64,000 nucleotides of DNA, taken from Prevotellaceae bacterium. Its GTDB lineage: Bacteria; Bacteroidota; Bacteroidia; Bacteroidales; Paludibacteraceae. Location: NCBI GenBank assembly GCA_020636675.1, contig JACJXK010000003.1:1-64000 (forward strand). Direction: 5' to 3'. Positions 26,145 through 35,181 of this stretch are shown piece after piece. The translations under genes were made by a program, and so were the position numbers. The notes under the pieces were generated by a model. It had not been told where the DNA came from and ran no database searches. It saw nothing but the letters and a program-made list of their open reading frames with translations. Within the stretch, counting starts at the first letter, position 1. Every line of letters begins with the position of its first letter.

Positions 26145-26384
26145 TTATAAATCGTCTTCTCCGTTAGGAAACATCAATGTATCAATGTCGTTTTCGACCA
26201 GCCTGCCTTTTATGTTATCAAGTATATCTTGCTCTGTCTGAAATTCGCTGTCTTCCAAAGTGTCTATGTCTTCCTCTATCTGTGTCGCAATACTTTCGTA
26301 GAAGAATCCCTGTTCCGCATCATCTGTGTTGTAAGATAAATTGTGGTATTTCTCAATGAGATTTTCAAGTTCTGTTCTTTCCAT
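26145..26384 (-). CDS. Small acidic protein
   Basis: The 79-residue protein is strongly acidic (runs such as EEDIDTLEDSEF and GEDDL) and mostly helical in pattern, with no cysteine, signal or membrane segment. No family is recognised. A TAACTTTA-like box lies just upstream on the minus strand (about 26415-26422). Its clean start, biased codon use and a promoter-like box suggest a real gene; small acidic proteins of this kind are often cytosolic partners of other proteins, but nothing here shows which. Confidence 0.6.
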   Translation of the reverse strand: MERTELENLIEKYHNLSYNTDDAEQGFFYESIATQIEEDIDTLEDSEFQTEQDILDNIKGRLVENDIDTLMFPNGEDDL

Positions 26385-26814
26385 ATTCCTGTTTTTTTCT
26401 TTGTTTTAGCTCACTAAAGTTACATATTATTTAATAATAATAATGTTTATACTCCTTTTATGTTCATTTTTTTTTGAAAAAATTGAAAACGACTGAATGG
26501 TCATGCGTCTTTTTTCCCGCTTTCTAGATTGCGGCACGAGCACCCGCCCGAACCTTTTTATACTTTTTATGTTTCTATGTAGTGCCGGAGATACGAGCCT
26601 CCGTTTATTTCCGAAATGCAGATGCGATTCCCGTTTGTGCAGATGTGGCAGTATGAGGAGTGATTGACAATGACAAATTGGCAACCCGTATGGAGAAAAT
26701 AACTATGCGAATGTGTAAAATTGGCAGAAAATAGGTCGATTTGTGGTTTGGCACAAATTATGATAAAGAAATAGCGTCGAGATTAATAAAACAACTTAAT
26801 ATAAAATTAAAGAA
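26385..26814. other. groESL upstream region
   Basis: This 430-base gap holds no believable gene; the 85-codon minus frame at 26427-26684 is arginine/histidine-rich noise. A weak -7 box (TAAAATTG, 26716-26723) is the best promoter candidate for groES. I looked for a CIRCE operator (TTAGCACTC-N9-GAGTGCTAA) and found none. Confidence 0.55.
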
Positions 26815-27084
26815 ATGAACATTAAACCATTAGCAGACAGGGTGCTTATTAAGCCAGCCGCTGCAGAGGAAAAGACAGCATGTGGAATCATCATTCCAGA
26901 TTCAGCAAAGGAAAAACCTTTGAAGGGTGAGGTGCTCGCCGTAGGAAAGGGAACAAAAGATGAAGAGATGGTTGTGAAGAAAGGTGATGTTGTTCTTTAC
27001 GGAAAATATGCAGGTACCGAACTTGAGTTGGACGGAGAAAAATACCTTATCATGCGCCAAAGTGATTTGTTGGCTATCATTTAA
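26815..27084 (+). CDS. groES: Co-chaperonin GroES
   Basis: GroES caps the GroEL chamber as a heptamer. The 89-residue chain has the standard opening NIKPLADRVLIKPAAAEEKT, the mobile loop KTACGIIIPDSAKEKP, and the core VLAVGKGTKDEE and VLYGKYAGTELELDGEKYLI. It lies 54 bases before groEL in the usual bicistronic operon. Confidence 0.98.
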   Translation: MNIKPLADRVLIKPAAAEEKTACGIIIPDSAKEKPLKGEVLAVGKGTKDEEMVVKKGDVVLYGKYAGTELELDGEKYLIMRQSDLLAII

Positions 27085-27138
27085 TAGCTAGGCGGTTAAA
27101 TCAATTTACAAACAACAAAAAATTAAAAGAAACAAAAA

Positions 27139-28776
27139 ATGGCAAAAGAAATTAAATTCGATATTGATGCTCGCGACCTTTTGAAGAAAGGTGTTGACGA
27201 GTTGGCAAACGCAGTAAAGGTAACACTAGGCCCTAAGGGACGTAATGTGATCATCGAGAAGAAATTCGGAGCTCCTCACGTAACTAAAGACGGTGTGAGT
27301 GTGGCTAAGGAAATCGAATTGTCTGATCCATACGAAAACATGGGTGCCCAGATGGTGAAGGAAGTCGCTTCTAAGACCGGCGACGATGCCGGCGACGGAA
27401 CAACAACTGCAACTGTTTTGGCTCAATCTATCGTTACGGTAGGTTTGAAGAATGTAGCCGCAGGTGCCAATCCAATGGATTTGAAACGTGGTATAGACAA
27501 GGCCGTTGCAAAGGTGGTTGAAAGCATCAAGTCTCAGTCTCAGGAAGTGGGTGATGACAATAGTAAGATTGAGCAGGTGGCAACTATCTCTGCCAACAAC
27601 GATGGCGAAATAGGTAAGCTAATTGCTGACGCTATGGCTAAGGTTAAGAAAGAGGGTGTAATCACCGTAGAAGAGGCAAAGGGTCTGGATACCACCGTAA
27701 CAGTAGTGGAAGGTATGCAGTTCGACAGGGGTTATCTATCTCCTTATTTCGTGACCAATACGGAGAAGATGGAGGTTGAGTTCGATAATCCTTACATCTT
27801 GATCCACGACAAAAAGATCTCTTCCTTGAAAGACATTCTTCCAATATTGGAAGCTACAGCCCAATCTGGCCGTCCTTTGTTGATTATTGCCGAGGATATA
27901 GACGGAGAGGCTCTTACTACATTGGTAGTTAACCGTTTGAGAGGAGCATTGAAAATATCTGCCGTTAAGGCTCCCGGATTCGGAGACCGTCGTAAGGAGA
28001 TGTTGGAAGACATTGCCATCCTTACCGGTGGTATCGTGATTTCAGAGGAGAAGGGAATCAAGTTGGAAAGCGCAACTATTGATATGTTGGGTTCTGCTGA
28101 GAAGGTTACAACTAACAAGGATAATACAACCATCGTAAATGGTGCAGGAAAGAAAGAGAACATCGCGGAGCGTGTCGCTCAGATCCGTTCTCAGATTGCA
28201 GCTACGAAGTCTGATTATGACCGCGAGAAGTTACAGGAGCGTTTGGCTAAGTTAGCCGGTGGTGTTGCTGTGCTTTACGTTGGTGCGCCTTCAGAGGTTG
28301 AGATGAAAGAGAAGAAAGATCGCGTGGACGATGCATTGAGCGCAACCCGTGCCGCAGTGGAAGAGGGTATCGTTCCCGGTGGAGGTGTAGCCTACATCCG
28401 TGCCATCGAGTCTTTGGAAGGATTGAAGGGTGCCAATGAGGACGAAACTACAGGTGTCGAGATTGTAAAGCGTGCTATCGAGGAGCCTATGCGCCAGATT
28501 ATCGCTAACGCAGGTAAAGAGGGTGCCGTTTTCGTTCAAAAAGTGAAAGAAGGTAAGGGAGACTTTGGTTATAACGCCCGTACAGATAAGTTTGAGAACT
28601 TCTTTGCTGCAGGTGTCATTGATCCTGCAAAGGTTACCCGTGTCGCCTTGGAGAATGCCGCTTCAATTGCCGGTATGATGTTGACTACGGAATGTGTGAT
28701 CGCAGAGAAGAAGGAAGATAAAGCAGCCGCACCAGCTATGCCTCCTATGGGTGGCGGAATGGGTGGAATGATGTAA
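27139..28776 (+). CDS. groL: Chaperonin GroEL
   Basis: GroEL is the ATP-driven tetradecameric folding chamber. At 545 residues it is full length. Seen are TLGPKGRNVIIEKKFGAP with the ATP site, DGTTTATVLAQ (about 86-96), the family signature AAVEEGIVPGGGVA near 404, and the C-terminal Gly-Met tail PPMGGGMGGMM. A terminator follows the stop codon. Confidence 0.98.
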   Translation: MAKEIKFDIDARDLLKKGVDELANAVKVTLGPKGRNVIIEKKFGAPHVTKDGVSVAKEIELSDPYENMGAQMVKEVASKTGDDAGDGTTTATVLAQSIVTVGLKNVAAGANPMDLKRGIDKAVAKVVESIKSQSQEVGDDNSKIEQVATISANNDGEIGKLIADAMAKVKKEGVITVEEAKGLDTTVTVVEGMQFDRGYLSPYFVTNTEKMEVEFDNPYILIHDKKISSLKDILPILEATAQSGRPLLIIAEDIDGEALTTLVVNRLRGALKISAVKAPGFGDRRKEMLEDIAILTGGIVISEEKGIKLESATIDMLGSAEKVTTNKDNTTIVNGAGKKENIAERVAQIRSQIAATKSDYDREKLQERLAKLAGGVAVLYVGAPSEVEMKEKKDRVDDALSATRAAVEEGIVPGGGVAYIRAIESLEGLKGANEDETTGVEIVKRAIEEPMRQIIANAGKEGAVFVQKVKEGKGDFGYNARTDKFENFFAAGVIDPAKVTRVALENAASIAGMMLTTECVIAEKKEDKAAAPAMPPMGGGMGGMM

Positions 28777-28806
28777 TTCCGATTCCAAATTTTTCTACAT
28801 AAAAGG

Positions 28807-28840
28807 AGAGGGGAGACGGTATGCCGTCTCCCCTCTTTGG
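28807..28840. terminator. Terminator between groEL and lipoprotein gene
   Basis: AGAGGGGAGACGG (28807-28819) and CCGTCTCCCCTCT (28824-28836) form a perfect 13-bp stem with a TATG loop. It sits between convergent genes and can serve both; the tail on the plus strand is TTGG. Confidence 0.85.
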
Positions 28841-28880
28841 TGCTAATATGAGTGACAGACGTTTAATCTCCGCCGCCGCT

Positions 28881-29834
28881 CTAGTTTTGTACTTCGACAA
28901 TAATCTCATCGTCGAATTTGTCATTCACACCAATGCCTCCGTTGGATGGCCCTACGGTGAACAGGTTGCATCGCAGAATGGTGTTCATGCCTCTATAGAT
29001 GGGTATCCTGACTCTTGTGTTGCCGATTATCTTTCCCCCCGAATCTTTTGTCTGGATGTCGGCAAAGAGGATTGTCTCCGTGTCGCACACGAAGATGTCA
29101 TCTATGCCGATAATTTTATCTCGTTCCACTTTTTCCCTATATCCGAACCCGACTCCGGGCGTTAGTCCGTTTGCCGAAGCCAGCTGTTTGTCTACGTTGT
29201 AGGACAAAGGGAAATAGCCGGCGTAACTGAACGTTATCTCAACCGAATCGCCGATATGTGACTCCATGTCTGAAGGTATGAGAGAAAAACGGCCGGTGGC
29301 AGCTTTGGGCGAAACACGGTATGTATTTGTGCCAGACACCTTCTCCAAATCAAGATACAGATAGTCGCTATATGCTGTCTTGGAGGTGTTGCCATTGTAA
29401 TTTCCTTTATGGGAAACAGATCCCAAGTGTAGTCTGCCTGTATCGAAATGATGGTCTGCCGAACTGTTGCTTGGAACAAAATCGCACCATATCCGGACAT
29501 TGTATTTATCTTCCGGCAATGTCATCGACATGGTGATGATGTCCTGTTGTTGGTGTTCGGATGTGGAAACGTCTCTTTTTGTTGTTTTTCCATCCAAAGA
29601 GACGGCTTCGATTATGACTCTCAAATGCGTGGCGTCATAGTTTATGGAGTCGTAAGATGCCATCGTTGTCTCTATTTCGAATAGGATGTTGGCTGATGTC
29701 CGATTTAGGTCATCGTCATTGTCTTCGCAGCATGCGGCAATTCCCAATGAGAAGAGCAGAACAAAGGCCGGAATAATCCGACCTCTGCCTACTTGCCAAC
29801 AATTTTCAATAAACTTCCTCGATAAGTAAACCAT
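28881..29834 (-). CDS. Fimbrillin/DUF6562-like surface lipoprotein
   Basis: This 317-residue protein is probably a surface lipoprotein. The hydrophobic N-terminus (PAFVLLFSLGIAACCEDND) ends in a lipobox at about Cys35. The body is beta-rich, with the stretch YNVRIWCDFVP that matches the KYDFLFWADFV-type core of DUF6562 and fimbrillin-related proteins. It lies about 85 bases after the second, larger gene of the same type on the same strand, so the two are likely one operon. The family resemblance is moderate and no fimbrial assembly genes are in the window. Confidence 0.6.
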   Translation of the reverse strand: MVYLSRKFIENCWQVGRGRIIPAFVLLFSLGIAACCEDNDDDLNRTSANILFEIETTMASYDSINYDATHLRVIIEAVSLDGKTTKRDVSTSEHQQQDIITMSMTLPEDKYNVRIWCDFVPSNSSADHHFDTGRLHLGSVSHKGNYNGNTSKTAYSDYLYLDLEKVSGTNTYRVSPKAATGRFSLIPSDMESHIGDSVEITFSYAGYFPLSYNVDKQLASANGLTPGVGFGYREKVERDKIIGIDDIFVCDTETILFADIQTKDSGGKIIGNTRVRIPIYRGMNTILRCNLFTVGPSNGGIGVNDKFDDEIIVEVQN

Positions 29835-29920
29835 ACTTTAGAATTAATTAGATCCGTAGAGCGTTCGTTTTTTTGTGCAGAATTTAAATACTACTCTATG
29901 GGGTTTCGACTAAGAATATA

Positions 29921-31366
29921 CTAAGAATCAATTCGAATATAATCCATGTTGTATCTGTTGTTTCCTTCATTGAAGAAGAGGAACACTACACGATAATTGC
30001 CTTCGGAGACTCCCAACTCGGAGAAATGTACTGTCCTGTTTCTGTCGAAGTAGTTTAGCACGGTAAACTCCTGAGGCGTACCTGTCAACTCGTCGTTTTT
30101 GTTCATCAGCATAACCTTTAGGTTGGCCGGGCTGCTGTCGCTGAGACTGCCACCCCAGATACATGCCATGAAGTTGATCTGTGTGTTGTTTCTCATCGAG
30201 AGCATTGGTGTGGCCCAAGCTACTGCCATATTGGACGTGTGAGGATGGTAAAGTGTTCCGTTTGCGATAGAGTTTGCTTCCAGTCCGTCAGTCCATGTGC
30301 CGATGCTGTTAGGGAAAGAGGTCACGTTCTCGATGAGTCTGTGTTTCCATTCGGCATAGGCCGATATTTCCGTATTGTCGAAATCCGCATTCAACGAATA
30401 GTCGTAAGTCGGATTGTTGTCGCCATCGGATGAACCGCCGTTTTCGAAGTCGCCGTCCGTGTCTACCACGATGTCCGTTCCCAATGTAAGCAGGTTACCT
30501 CTCACCGTTGTGATATGGTTTCGTTTCACAGGGATATTGGCCACCTCAAACGAAGAGCTTTTGCCATTGTTTCCCGTTGTGGCGATGGTCATGGTGTATC
30601 CACCTTCTGTTTTAGGCAAAAGGTAGTTCCAAGAGAGAATGGCTGTAGAGGTCGAGTTGTCCGAGAAATCTACAGCCGTCGTATAGTTCATCGTCTTCGA
30701 CTCCGTGGTGATTTCATTTGTCAACACGTTGAACCCTGTGGCTACTGTTCCGGTGTAGCTGACAGAAACCTGAGTTGGCTTGTAGCGGCTGTCGTTGATC
30801 AAGTCTGTGGCAACGGTGCGCAGTTTTCCGAACGGACGCATCAACGTTATCTGTTTCGAGACCGGACCTGTCGCACTTGCGAGATTGATTTCCGTAGTGG
30901 CAGAGTATGCGTCGTGAGCATCGTTGTTTCCTGCGGAATGACTGTTTACTGTCACCTTGGTCAATGGATTGGTGTTGTAATAGAGATCCGTTTCGCTACC
31001 TTCGTCCACAAAGTCGGCCCAAAACAAGAAATCGTAGTTTCCAGCCACTAGTCTGAAGTTGAAGGATGTGGTCGGAGTTGTTGTGTTGTCTACCGTTTGT
31101 ACGACCCTCTTCACCAACGATCCGTCTTTCTCCCGTATCTCAAGGATGAAGCGAACGTCGAAGACGCTATTGTCCACATTTCCGAGTCCGCCTTCCGAAT
31201 TTATCCGAGCATAGGCCATCCGTGCTTCCGGAAACAGGGATGTCGTAAAACTGACGGCAACTTCGCCTCCTTCATTCTGCAACGTGTCGTTGTTCATCTC
31301 TTCGTCTTTGTTGCAAGAGATTAGAAGTGTACTTATTGCCAATAAACTTAAAATGATTTTCTTCAT
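29921..31366 (-). CDS. DUF6562-like lipoprotein with C-terminal beta-sandwich
   Basis: This is a 481-residue secreted lipoprotein. The frame is open further upstream, but the ATG at 31366 gives a textbook lipoprotein signal, KKIILSLLAISTLLISC, and is the start chosen. Residues of about 30-310 resemble DUF6562/fimbrillin-like modules (NYDFLFWADFVDEGSE; VKRNHITTVRGNLLTLG is the usual end of such domains). After a linker rich in G, D and N (FENGGSSDGDNNPTYDY) comes a second beta domain of about 150 residues ending GNNRYNMDYIRIDS, which looks like a ligand-binding jelly roll. Role is probably adhesion or glycan binding at the surface; this is inference from architecture. Confidence 0.65.
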   Translation of the reverse strand: MKKIILSLLAISTLLISCNKDEEMNNDTLQNEGGEVAVSFTTSLFPEARMAYARINSEGGLGNVDNSVFDVRFILEIREKDGSLVKRVVQTVDNTTTPTTSFNFRLVAGNYDFLFWADFVDEGSETDLYYNTNPLTKVTVNSHSAGNNDAHDAYSATTEINLASATGPVSKQITLMRPFGKLRTVATDLINDSRYKPTQVSVSYTGTVATGFNVLTNEITTESKTMNYTTAVDFSDNSTSTAILSWNYLLPKTEGGYTMTIATTGNNGKSSSFEVANIPVKRNHITTVRGNLLTLGTDIVVDTDGDFENGGSSDGDNNPTYDYSLNADFDNTEISAYAEWKHRLIENVTSFPNSIGTWTDGLEANSIANGTLYHPHTSNMAVAWATPMLSMRNNTQINFMACIWGGSLSDSSPANLKVMLMNKNDELTGTPQEFTVLNYFDRNRTVHFSELGVSEGNYRVVFLFFNEGNNRYNMDYIRIDS

Positions 31367-31589
31367 ATTTTCAATCGTTTTATTTTTACGGCTACAAAGT
31401 AAGGTGATTTTTGTAGTCAATACAAATTTGTAATGAATGTTTGCATATTAATAAGAGACATTGCATATAATTATAAAAAGAATGTCAAAGAGGTGGTGGT
31501 TTTAAGTGAAAATATAGGCTATTTTTGTAAGATTATAAGAAATTTGGCTTATCGCCAAACGGTGATGAAAAAACAAGATGGTCAAGTTT

Positions 31590-31656
31590 TAGATATTTCC
31601 TACGGCATTTTATCAAAATCGTCACAATTTGTTTTTTGACGATTACTAAAAGGAAG
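31590..31656 (-). repeat. Dispersed intergenic repeat, clearest core copy
   Basis: On the minus strand the order is TTAGTAATCGTCAAAAAACA, then AATTGTGACGATTTTGATAA and AATGCCGTAGGAAATATC. AATCGTCA and TGACGATT form a perfect 8-bp inverted repeat around an A-rich loop. It ends about 50 bases upstream of yjbQ. Confidence 0.75.
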
Positions 31657-31703
31657 ATTTTTTGAAATAACAGGTCGTTAATTGCTTATAGAATAAAGTT
31701 TGT

Positions 31704-32114
31704 ATGGTTTCTCAGACAGAGTTTTCATTAGAGCCTCAATCCAGAGGATTTCATCTGATTACGGAAGAGGTGGTCAGAAAATTGCCACAGTTGCCTCAGG
31801 TCGGACTGCTACATCTGTTTATCAAACATACTTCTGCCGCATTGTCTATCAATGAAAATGCAGACCCCGATGTGCTGACTGATTTGGGTGCTGTTTTTGA
31901 TAGGCTGGTGAAGGAGCGGGAGTCTTATTACCTGCACACGATGGAGGGGCCTGATGACATGCCTTCCCATGTGAAATCGACGATAGTTGGGGCAGACATC
32001 ACCATCCCAATATGTAACCATAAACTCAATATGGGTATCTGGCAAGGAATCTATCTATGTGAGTTTCGCAATAGTGCAACATCCCGTCATGTGGTGGCTA
32101 CGGTTATCGGGTAG
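31704..32114 (+). CDS. yjbQ: YjbQ family protein
   Basis: This is a 136-residue protein of the UPF0047/YjbQ family, small trimeric cytoplasmic enzymes reported to have weak thiamine-phosphate synthase activity. Family hallmarks are FIKHTSAALSINENADPDV (about 40-58), ESYYLHTMEGPDDMPSHVKS and LNMGIWQGIYLCEFR. It is a single gene; its 5' leader contains the dispersed repeat. No other thiamine genes are in the window, so the physiological role remains unclear. Confidence 0.9.
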   Translation: MVSQTEFSLEPQSRGFHLITEEVVRKLPQLPQVGLLHLFIKHTSAALSINENADPDVLTDLGAVFDRLVKERESYYLHTMEGPDDMPSHVKSTIVGADITIPICNHKLNMGIWQGIYLCEFRNSATSRHVVATVIG

Positions 32115-32203
32115 GATAGGTGTGGCGTCAAGAAAACGCTATCATGCTGTTTTTACGAAAAATATTGAGCAGTTCGCTGTTTATAGTTCGACTAATCTAA
32201 GTT

Positions 32204-33328
32204 CTATAAATCTATGAGCATTACATTATTATCTTCTATTTTATCAATAGTCAATTGTAATATAGTGTCGATATCAAGATCTACTAACTTTTTAGTGTAG
32301 GAATTAATGTGTCTTTTCCACGCAACATATGGAGTAAGTTCCATAGATGAATAGCTTGAATAATAAGATATTTCTTCCGAGATGCCTATTCCTTTTAAGA
32401 AGATGTCTCGAATTTTATCTATTGACATTAATAGATTGGATATGCTTTTTGCTGCTGATTTTTTATGAAGTTTGCCATTGATGTAAATATTCATTTGCCC
32501 ACCAGCAGAATACATATCTCTTATGTTTGGATTTACGATGGAATATCTAGAACAAAGCCATAATGCTAATCTTGAGTAATCAGAGGATAAAATCTCAGGA
32601 AACAAAATAAAGCCCATCCATTTCAGGTAATCTTTCTCATTTTTGGTTACAGATGAATAAAGACGAATACTACCAGTATCTTGAACTATAACATTATTTG
32701 TTTCTTCATCAATCCACCATGGCATTTCCTTTTCATTCCCTCTGTATTTATTACGATAATAATCTCGAATAATATTGATTCTGTTATTGTTCAATCGAAA
32801 GTCATCATATGGCACACCAAGCTTGTCAAAAATCGTTTTGTCAGTATTGTCCAAATCCATGTTAATTAAATATCGTGGATTATGTGTTACTGAAATGTCA
32901 TACATACAATCTTCATAGGGTTTGCATCTAAATTCTACTTCCGGTATAGATAATCGACCAAATAAGAGAAACACTTTCTTTACACAATCTTCCCTTAGGC
33001 TCTCCGTTATGCTACTACCGGTAGACGACCATGTTTTTTCTTTAGTTGCCTTGACTTCTACGCCAAAATAGTTTTCAGATACAATGTCAGGAAAATGTTG
33101 TTTTTCTGTATGAATTATATACTTAGGATTGAAATTGAAGTTGATTGCCAGTTCTTTCATGTGATTAAGAACTACATTTTCCAATTTTTCACCTTGACAT
33201 TTAGAAAAATCCACACGAAGAGTATCTGCGGATTTTTTTAATTCATTTGTTGTCGCTGTCATAAAACGAACAAAATCATTGTATTTGTCGTTTGTTCCTT
33301 GTATTGATATGTAAGAGGATTTATCCAT
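32204..33328 (-). CDS. Type II restriction endonuclease, PD-(D/E)XK type
   Basis: This 374-residue protein is the likely restriction partner of the upstream cytosine methyltransferase. The motif HFPDIVSENYFGVEVKAT gives the D...E-x-K arrangement of PD-(D/E)XK nucleases (about residues 84-101, counted from the ATG). The frame is open from a TTG at 33337, but the ATG at 33328 starts one base after the methyltransferase stop and is the better start. It is preceded by its methyltransferase and the DNA is clearly more AT-rich than neighbouring genes, both usual for acquired R-M systems. No close named family is recognised and the recognition site is unknown. Confidence 0.8.
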   Translation of the reverse strand: MDKSSYISIQGTNDKYNDFVRFMTATTNELKKSADTLRVDFSKCQGEKLENVVLNHMKELAINFNFNPKYIIHTEKQHFPDIVSENYFGVEVKATKEKTWSSTGSSITESLREDCVKKVFLLFGRLSIPEVEFRCKPYEDCMYDISVTHNPRYLINMDLDNTDKTIFDKLGVPYDDFRLNNNRINIIRDYYRNKYRGNEKEMPWWIDEETNNVIVQDTGSIRLYSSVTKNEKDYLKWMGFILFPEILSSDYSRLALWLCSRYSIVNPNIRDMYSAGGQMNIYINGKLHKKSAAKSISNLLMSIDKIRDIFLKGIGISEEISYYSSYSSMELTPYVAWKRHINSYTKKLVDLDIDTILQLTIDKIEDNNVMLIDL

Positions 33329-33329
33329 A

Positions 33330-34682
33330 TTATTCAAAATAGAGAGGCCAGATTTCTTCTAAACGTTTAGCAATGTTATAAGCTAGCATTGGCGGCACTG
33401 CATTGCCTATAACCTTGTATGCACCGGAAGAGCTTACCTGAAATTTTTTTGAAAAGCCATTATATTGTACGAAAGGATAATCAGGAGGAAAAGTTTGAAT
33501 TAATGCGCATTCGCGAGGTGTTAATCTTCTTTCTTCCTTTCCGCATTTCAATTCCTCAAATCTTTTTCCGCCATGCTCTTTTGATAATCTTCGGTATTCA
33601 ATATTGCCATGATGTTCAGATCTAATTGTAGGACCCAAGGATGTATAATTTATTTCACTTTGCCCTTGACAATGCATGCCCATATATTTTGCCTTAGAGT
33701 AGTGTTGCTGAGACAAATCTTTAGAATCTCCTGGTTCTAATAATTCAGATAAAACATCCTCACACGTTACAGGTTTTGGTAAACTTTCATCTCCTAAATT
33801 GAAATCGTGAGTGGCTTTTGGATAGGGATTGTATTCGCTAGGTATTTCACCTTTTTCAAAAACCCTTCTTGCGGTTTCATTAAGAGCATCTAGCCTCGCA
33901 CCTATAAAGATTACTCTTTCTCTTGTTTCGGGAACGCCATAGTTGCCCGCATGAAGGACTTGAGGGGTGAAGACATAATACCCATTATTCCCGGCAGCTT
34001 GAAAATCTTTTTGAATAATGTCTTTAACATCACCCAGACTTACTAACCCCTTGACGTTTTCGGCCACAAAAATTTTCGGACTAACAATTTCAATCACTTG
34101 TTTCATCCAGTAATATAGTTTGCCTCTCGTTTCTTCAGATGGTTCGTCCTTTTCTTTTTGATGTCCGTTATGTGATATTTTGGAGTCAAATCCTCTTCTT
34201 TTTCCCGCTACGCTAAAATCTTGACAAGGAAATCCGCCAGTTACTATGTCTACTTTAGTAGGAAAAACATCTTTTCCATCTTTATACATTTTTACAAGGT
34301 CTACAATACTACCAAAATGATAGACTTCATCAGTTTTTCCAAATCTTTTCATGTAATTAGTCCACGAAAAAAACGCTTCTTTTAGAATGTCATTTGCAAA
34401 AATCGTATTGAATCTGGTTTTGTTTAGCATTACCCAATTCTCGTTGACCTTATTATCTATCCAATCTGTATTTTTTCCAACTGATTTTTTGTGACATATA
34501 AAATGTCCTTCAAAACCTAAGTCCATACCTCCACAACCAGAGAATAAAGATAATACATTCAAAGGATCCGGTCTGTAAACGTTATTGCCATTATTGTAAA
34601 ACAATGGCAATGAACTTTCGCAAACAATATCCGAAAATGTTTGGTTCTCTATTGTTTCGTATTTCCTATTTTTAATAGCCAT
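33330..34682 (-). CDS. C5-cytosine DNA methyltransferase (type II R-M)
   Basis: This 450-residue m5C methyltransferase modifies cytosine using SAM. Motif I is LNVLSLFSGCGGMDLGF (about 40-56), motif IV GGFPCQDFSVAGKRRG with the catalytic Cys near 153, motif VI VAENVKGL, and motif VIII about GVPETRERVIFIGA. The target recognition region (about 260-370) is followed by the late motifs RRLTPRECALIQTFPPDY and VIGNAVPPMLA. A longer frame to 34706 exists; the ATG at 34682 (MAIKNRK) is chosen. A TACCTTTG box upstream (minus strand, 34777-34784) is the likely promoter. The endonuclease gene follows directly, so methylation is made first. Confidence 0.92.
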   Translation of the reverse strand: MAIKNRKYETIENQTFSDIVCESSLPLFYNNGNNVYRPDPLNVLSLFSGCGGMDLGFEGHFICHKKSVGKNTDWIDNKVNENWVMLNKTRFNTIFANDILKEAFFSWTNYMKRFGKTDEVYHFGSIVDLVKMYKDGKDVFPTKVDIVTGGFPCQDFSVAGKRRGFDSKISHNGHQKEKDEPSEETRGKLYYWMKQVIEIVSPKIFVAENVKGLVSLGDVKDIIQKDFQAAGNNGYYVFTPQVLHAGNYGVPETRERVIFIGARLDALNETARRVFEKGEIPSEYNPYPKATHDFNLGDESLPKPVTCEDVLSELLEPGDSKDLSQQHYSKAKYMGMHCQGQSEINYTSLGPTIRSEHHGNIEYRRLSKEHGGKRFEELKCGKEERRLTPRECALIQTFPPDYPFVQYNGFSKKFQVSSSGAYKVIGNAVPPMLAYNIAKRLEEIWPLYFE

Positions 34683-34776
34683 ATATATTGTTCTAAGATA
34701 ACACACACAACTCCAAACCTAAGAAGCTGTATCTGCTTTCATTAATTTCCAATGATTATTGGATGCACATTGATTG

Positions 34777-34784
34777 CAAAGGTA
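34777..34784 (-). promoter_or_regulatory. -7 box of first R-M operon
   Basis: CAAAGGTA on the plus strand reads TACCTTTG on the minus strand. A GTTG at about 34806-34809 may act as the -33 box. It lies 95 bases before the methyltransferase ATG. Confidence 0.55.
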
Positions 34785-34920
34785 CTGATAATTGTCGAGT
34801 TATGCCAACCTGATACGTTATAATCTTGCAAAATGATTAGATAAGCAATTTCAATGATATTGTGTTTGAATCAATTATGTTGAATGGTTATAGCAGATGC
34901 CATTTTAGCTCACCATTCAT

Positions 34921-34968
34921 TTAAATATTTCCTACGGCATTCAAAATCGTCACAAGTTATTTTTCTTA
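34921..34968 (-). repeat. Dispersed intergenic repeat, shorter copy
   Basis: Minus strand: AAAAATAACTTGTGACGATT followed by TTGAATGCCGTAGGAAATAT. The left arm of the inverted repeat is lost. It lies in the 475-base gap between the first R-M operon and the SNF2 gene, which otherwise holds only the promoters noted. Confidence 0.65.
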
Positions 34969-35009
34969 TAATGGACTTTCGATCAATCTATCATTTCCGG
35001 TTCTCGGAA

Positions 35010-35041
35010 TTTGTATCGTTCGTGCCTATTCCGTAAATTTG
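35010..35041 (+). promoter_or_regulatory. Promoter of SNF2 helicase gene
   Basis: TTTG (35010-35013), 20 bases, then TAAATTTG (35034-35041). It leaves an untranslated leader of about 135 bases before the ATG at 35182. Confidence 0.65.
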
Positions 35042-35181
35042 TAGCCCTTTGTTCGGAATATATTTGGGATGACAATCTGTTTTTCGACTCTAAGTTTTTC
35101 TCGAACAATTTTTTTTCGTTTTTCGTATAAACCCTTTCTTTTTATTTTGGTTAAGTATTATAATATCAACTTCATTAAAAA

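Noticed and set aside
26385..26814. CIRCE-type heat-shock operator before groES
   Set aside because: Searched for the TTAGCACTC inverted repeat by eye; it is not present. Control of groESL here must use another means.
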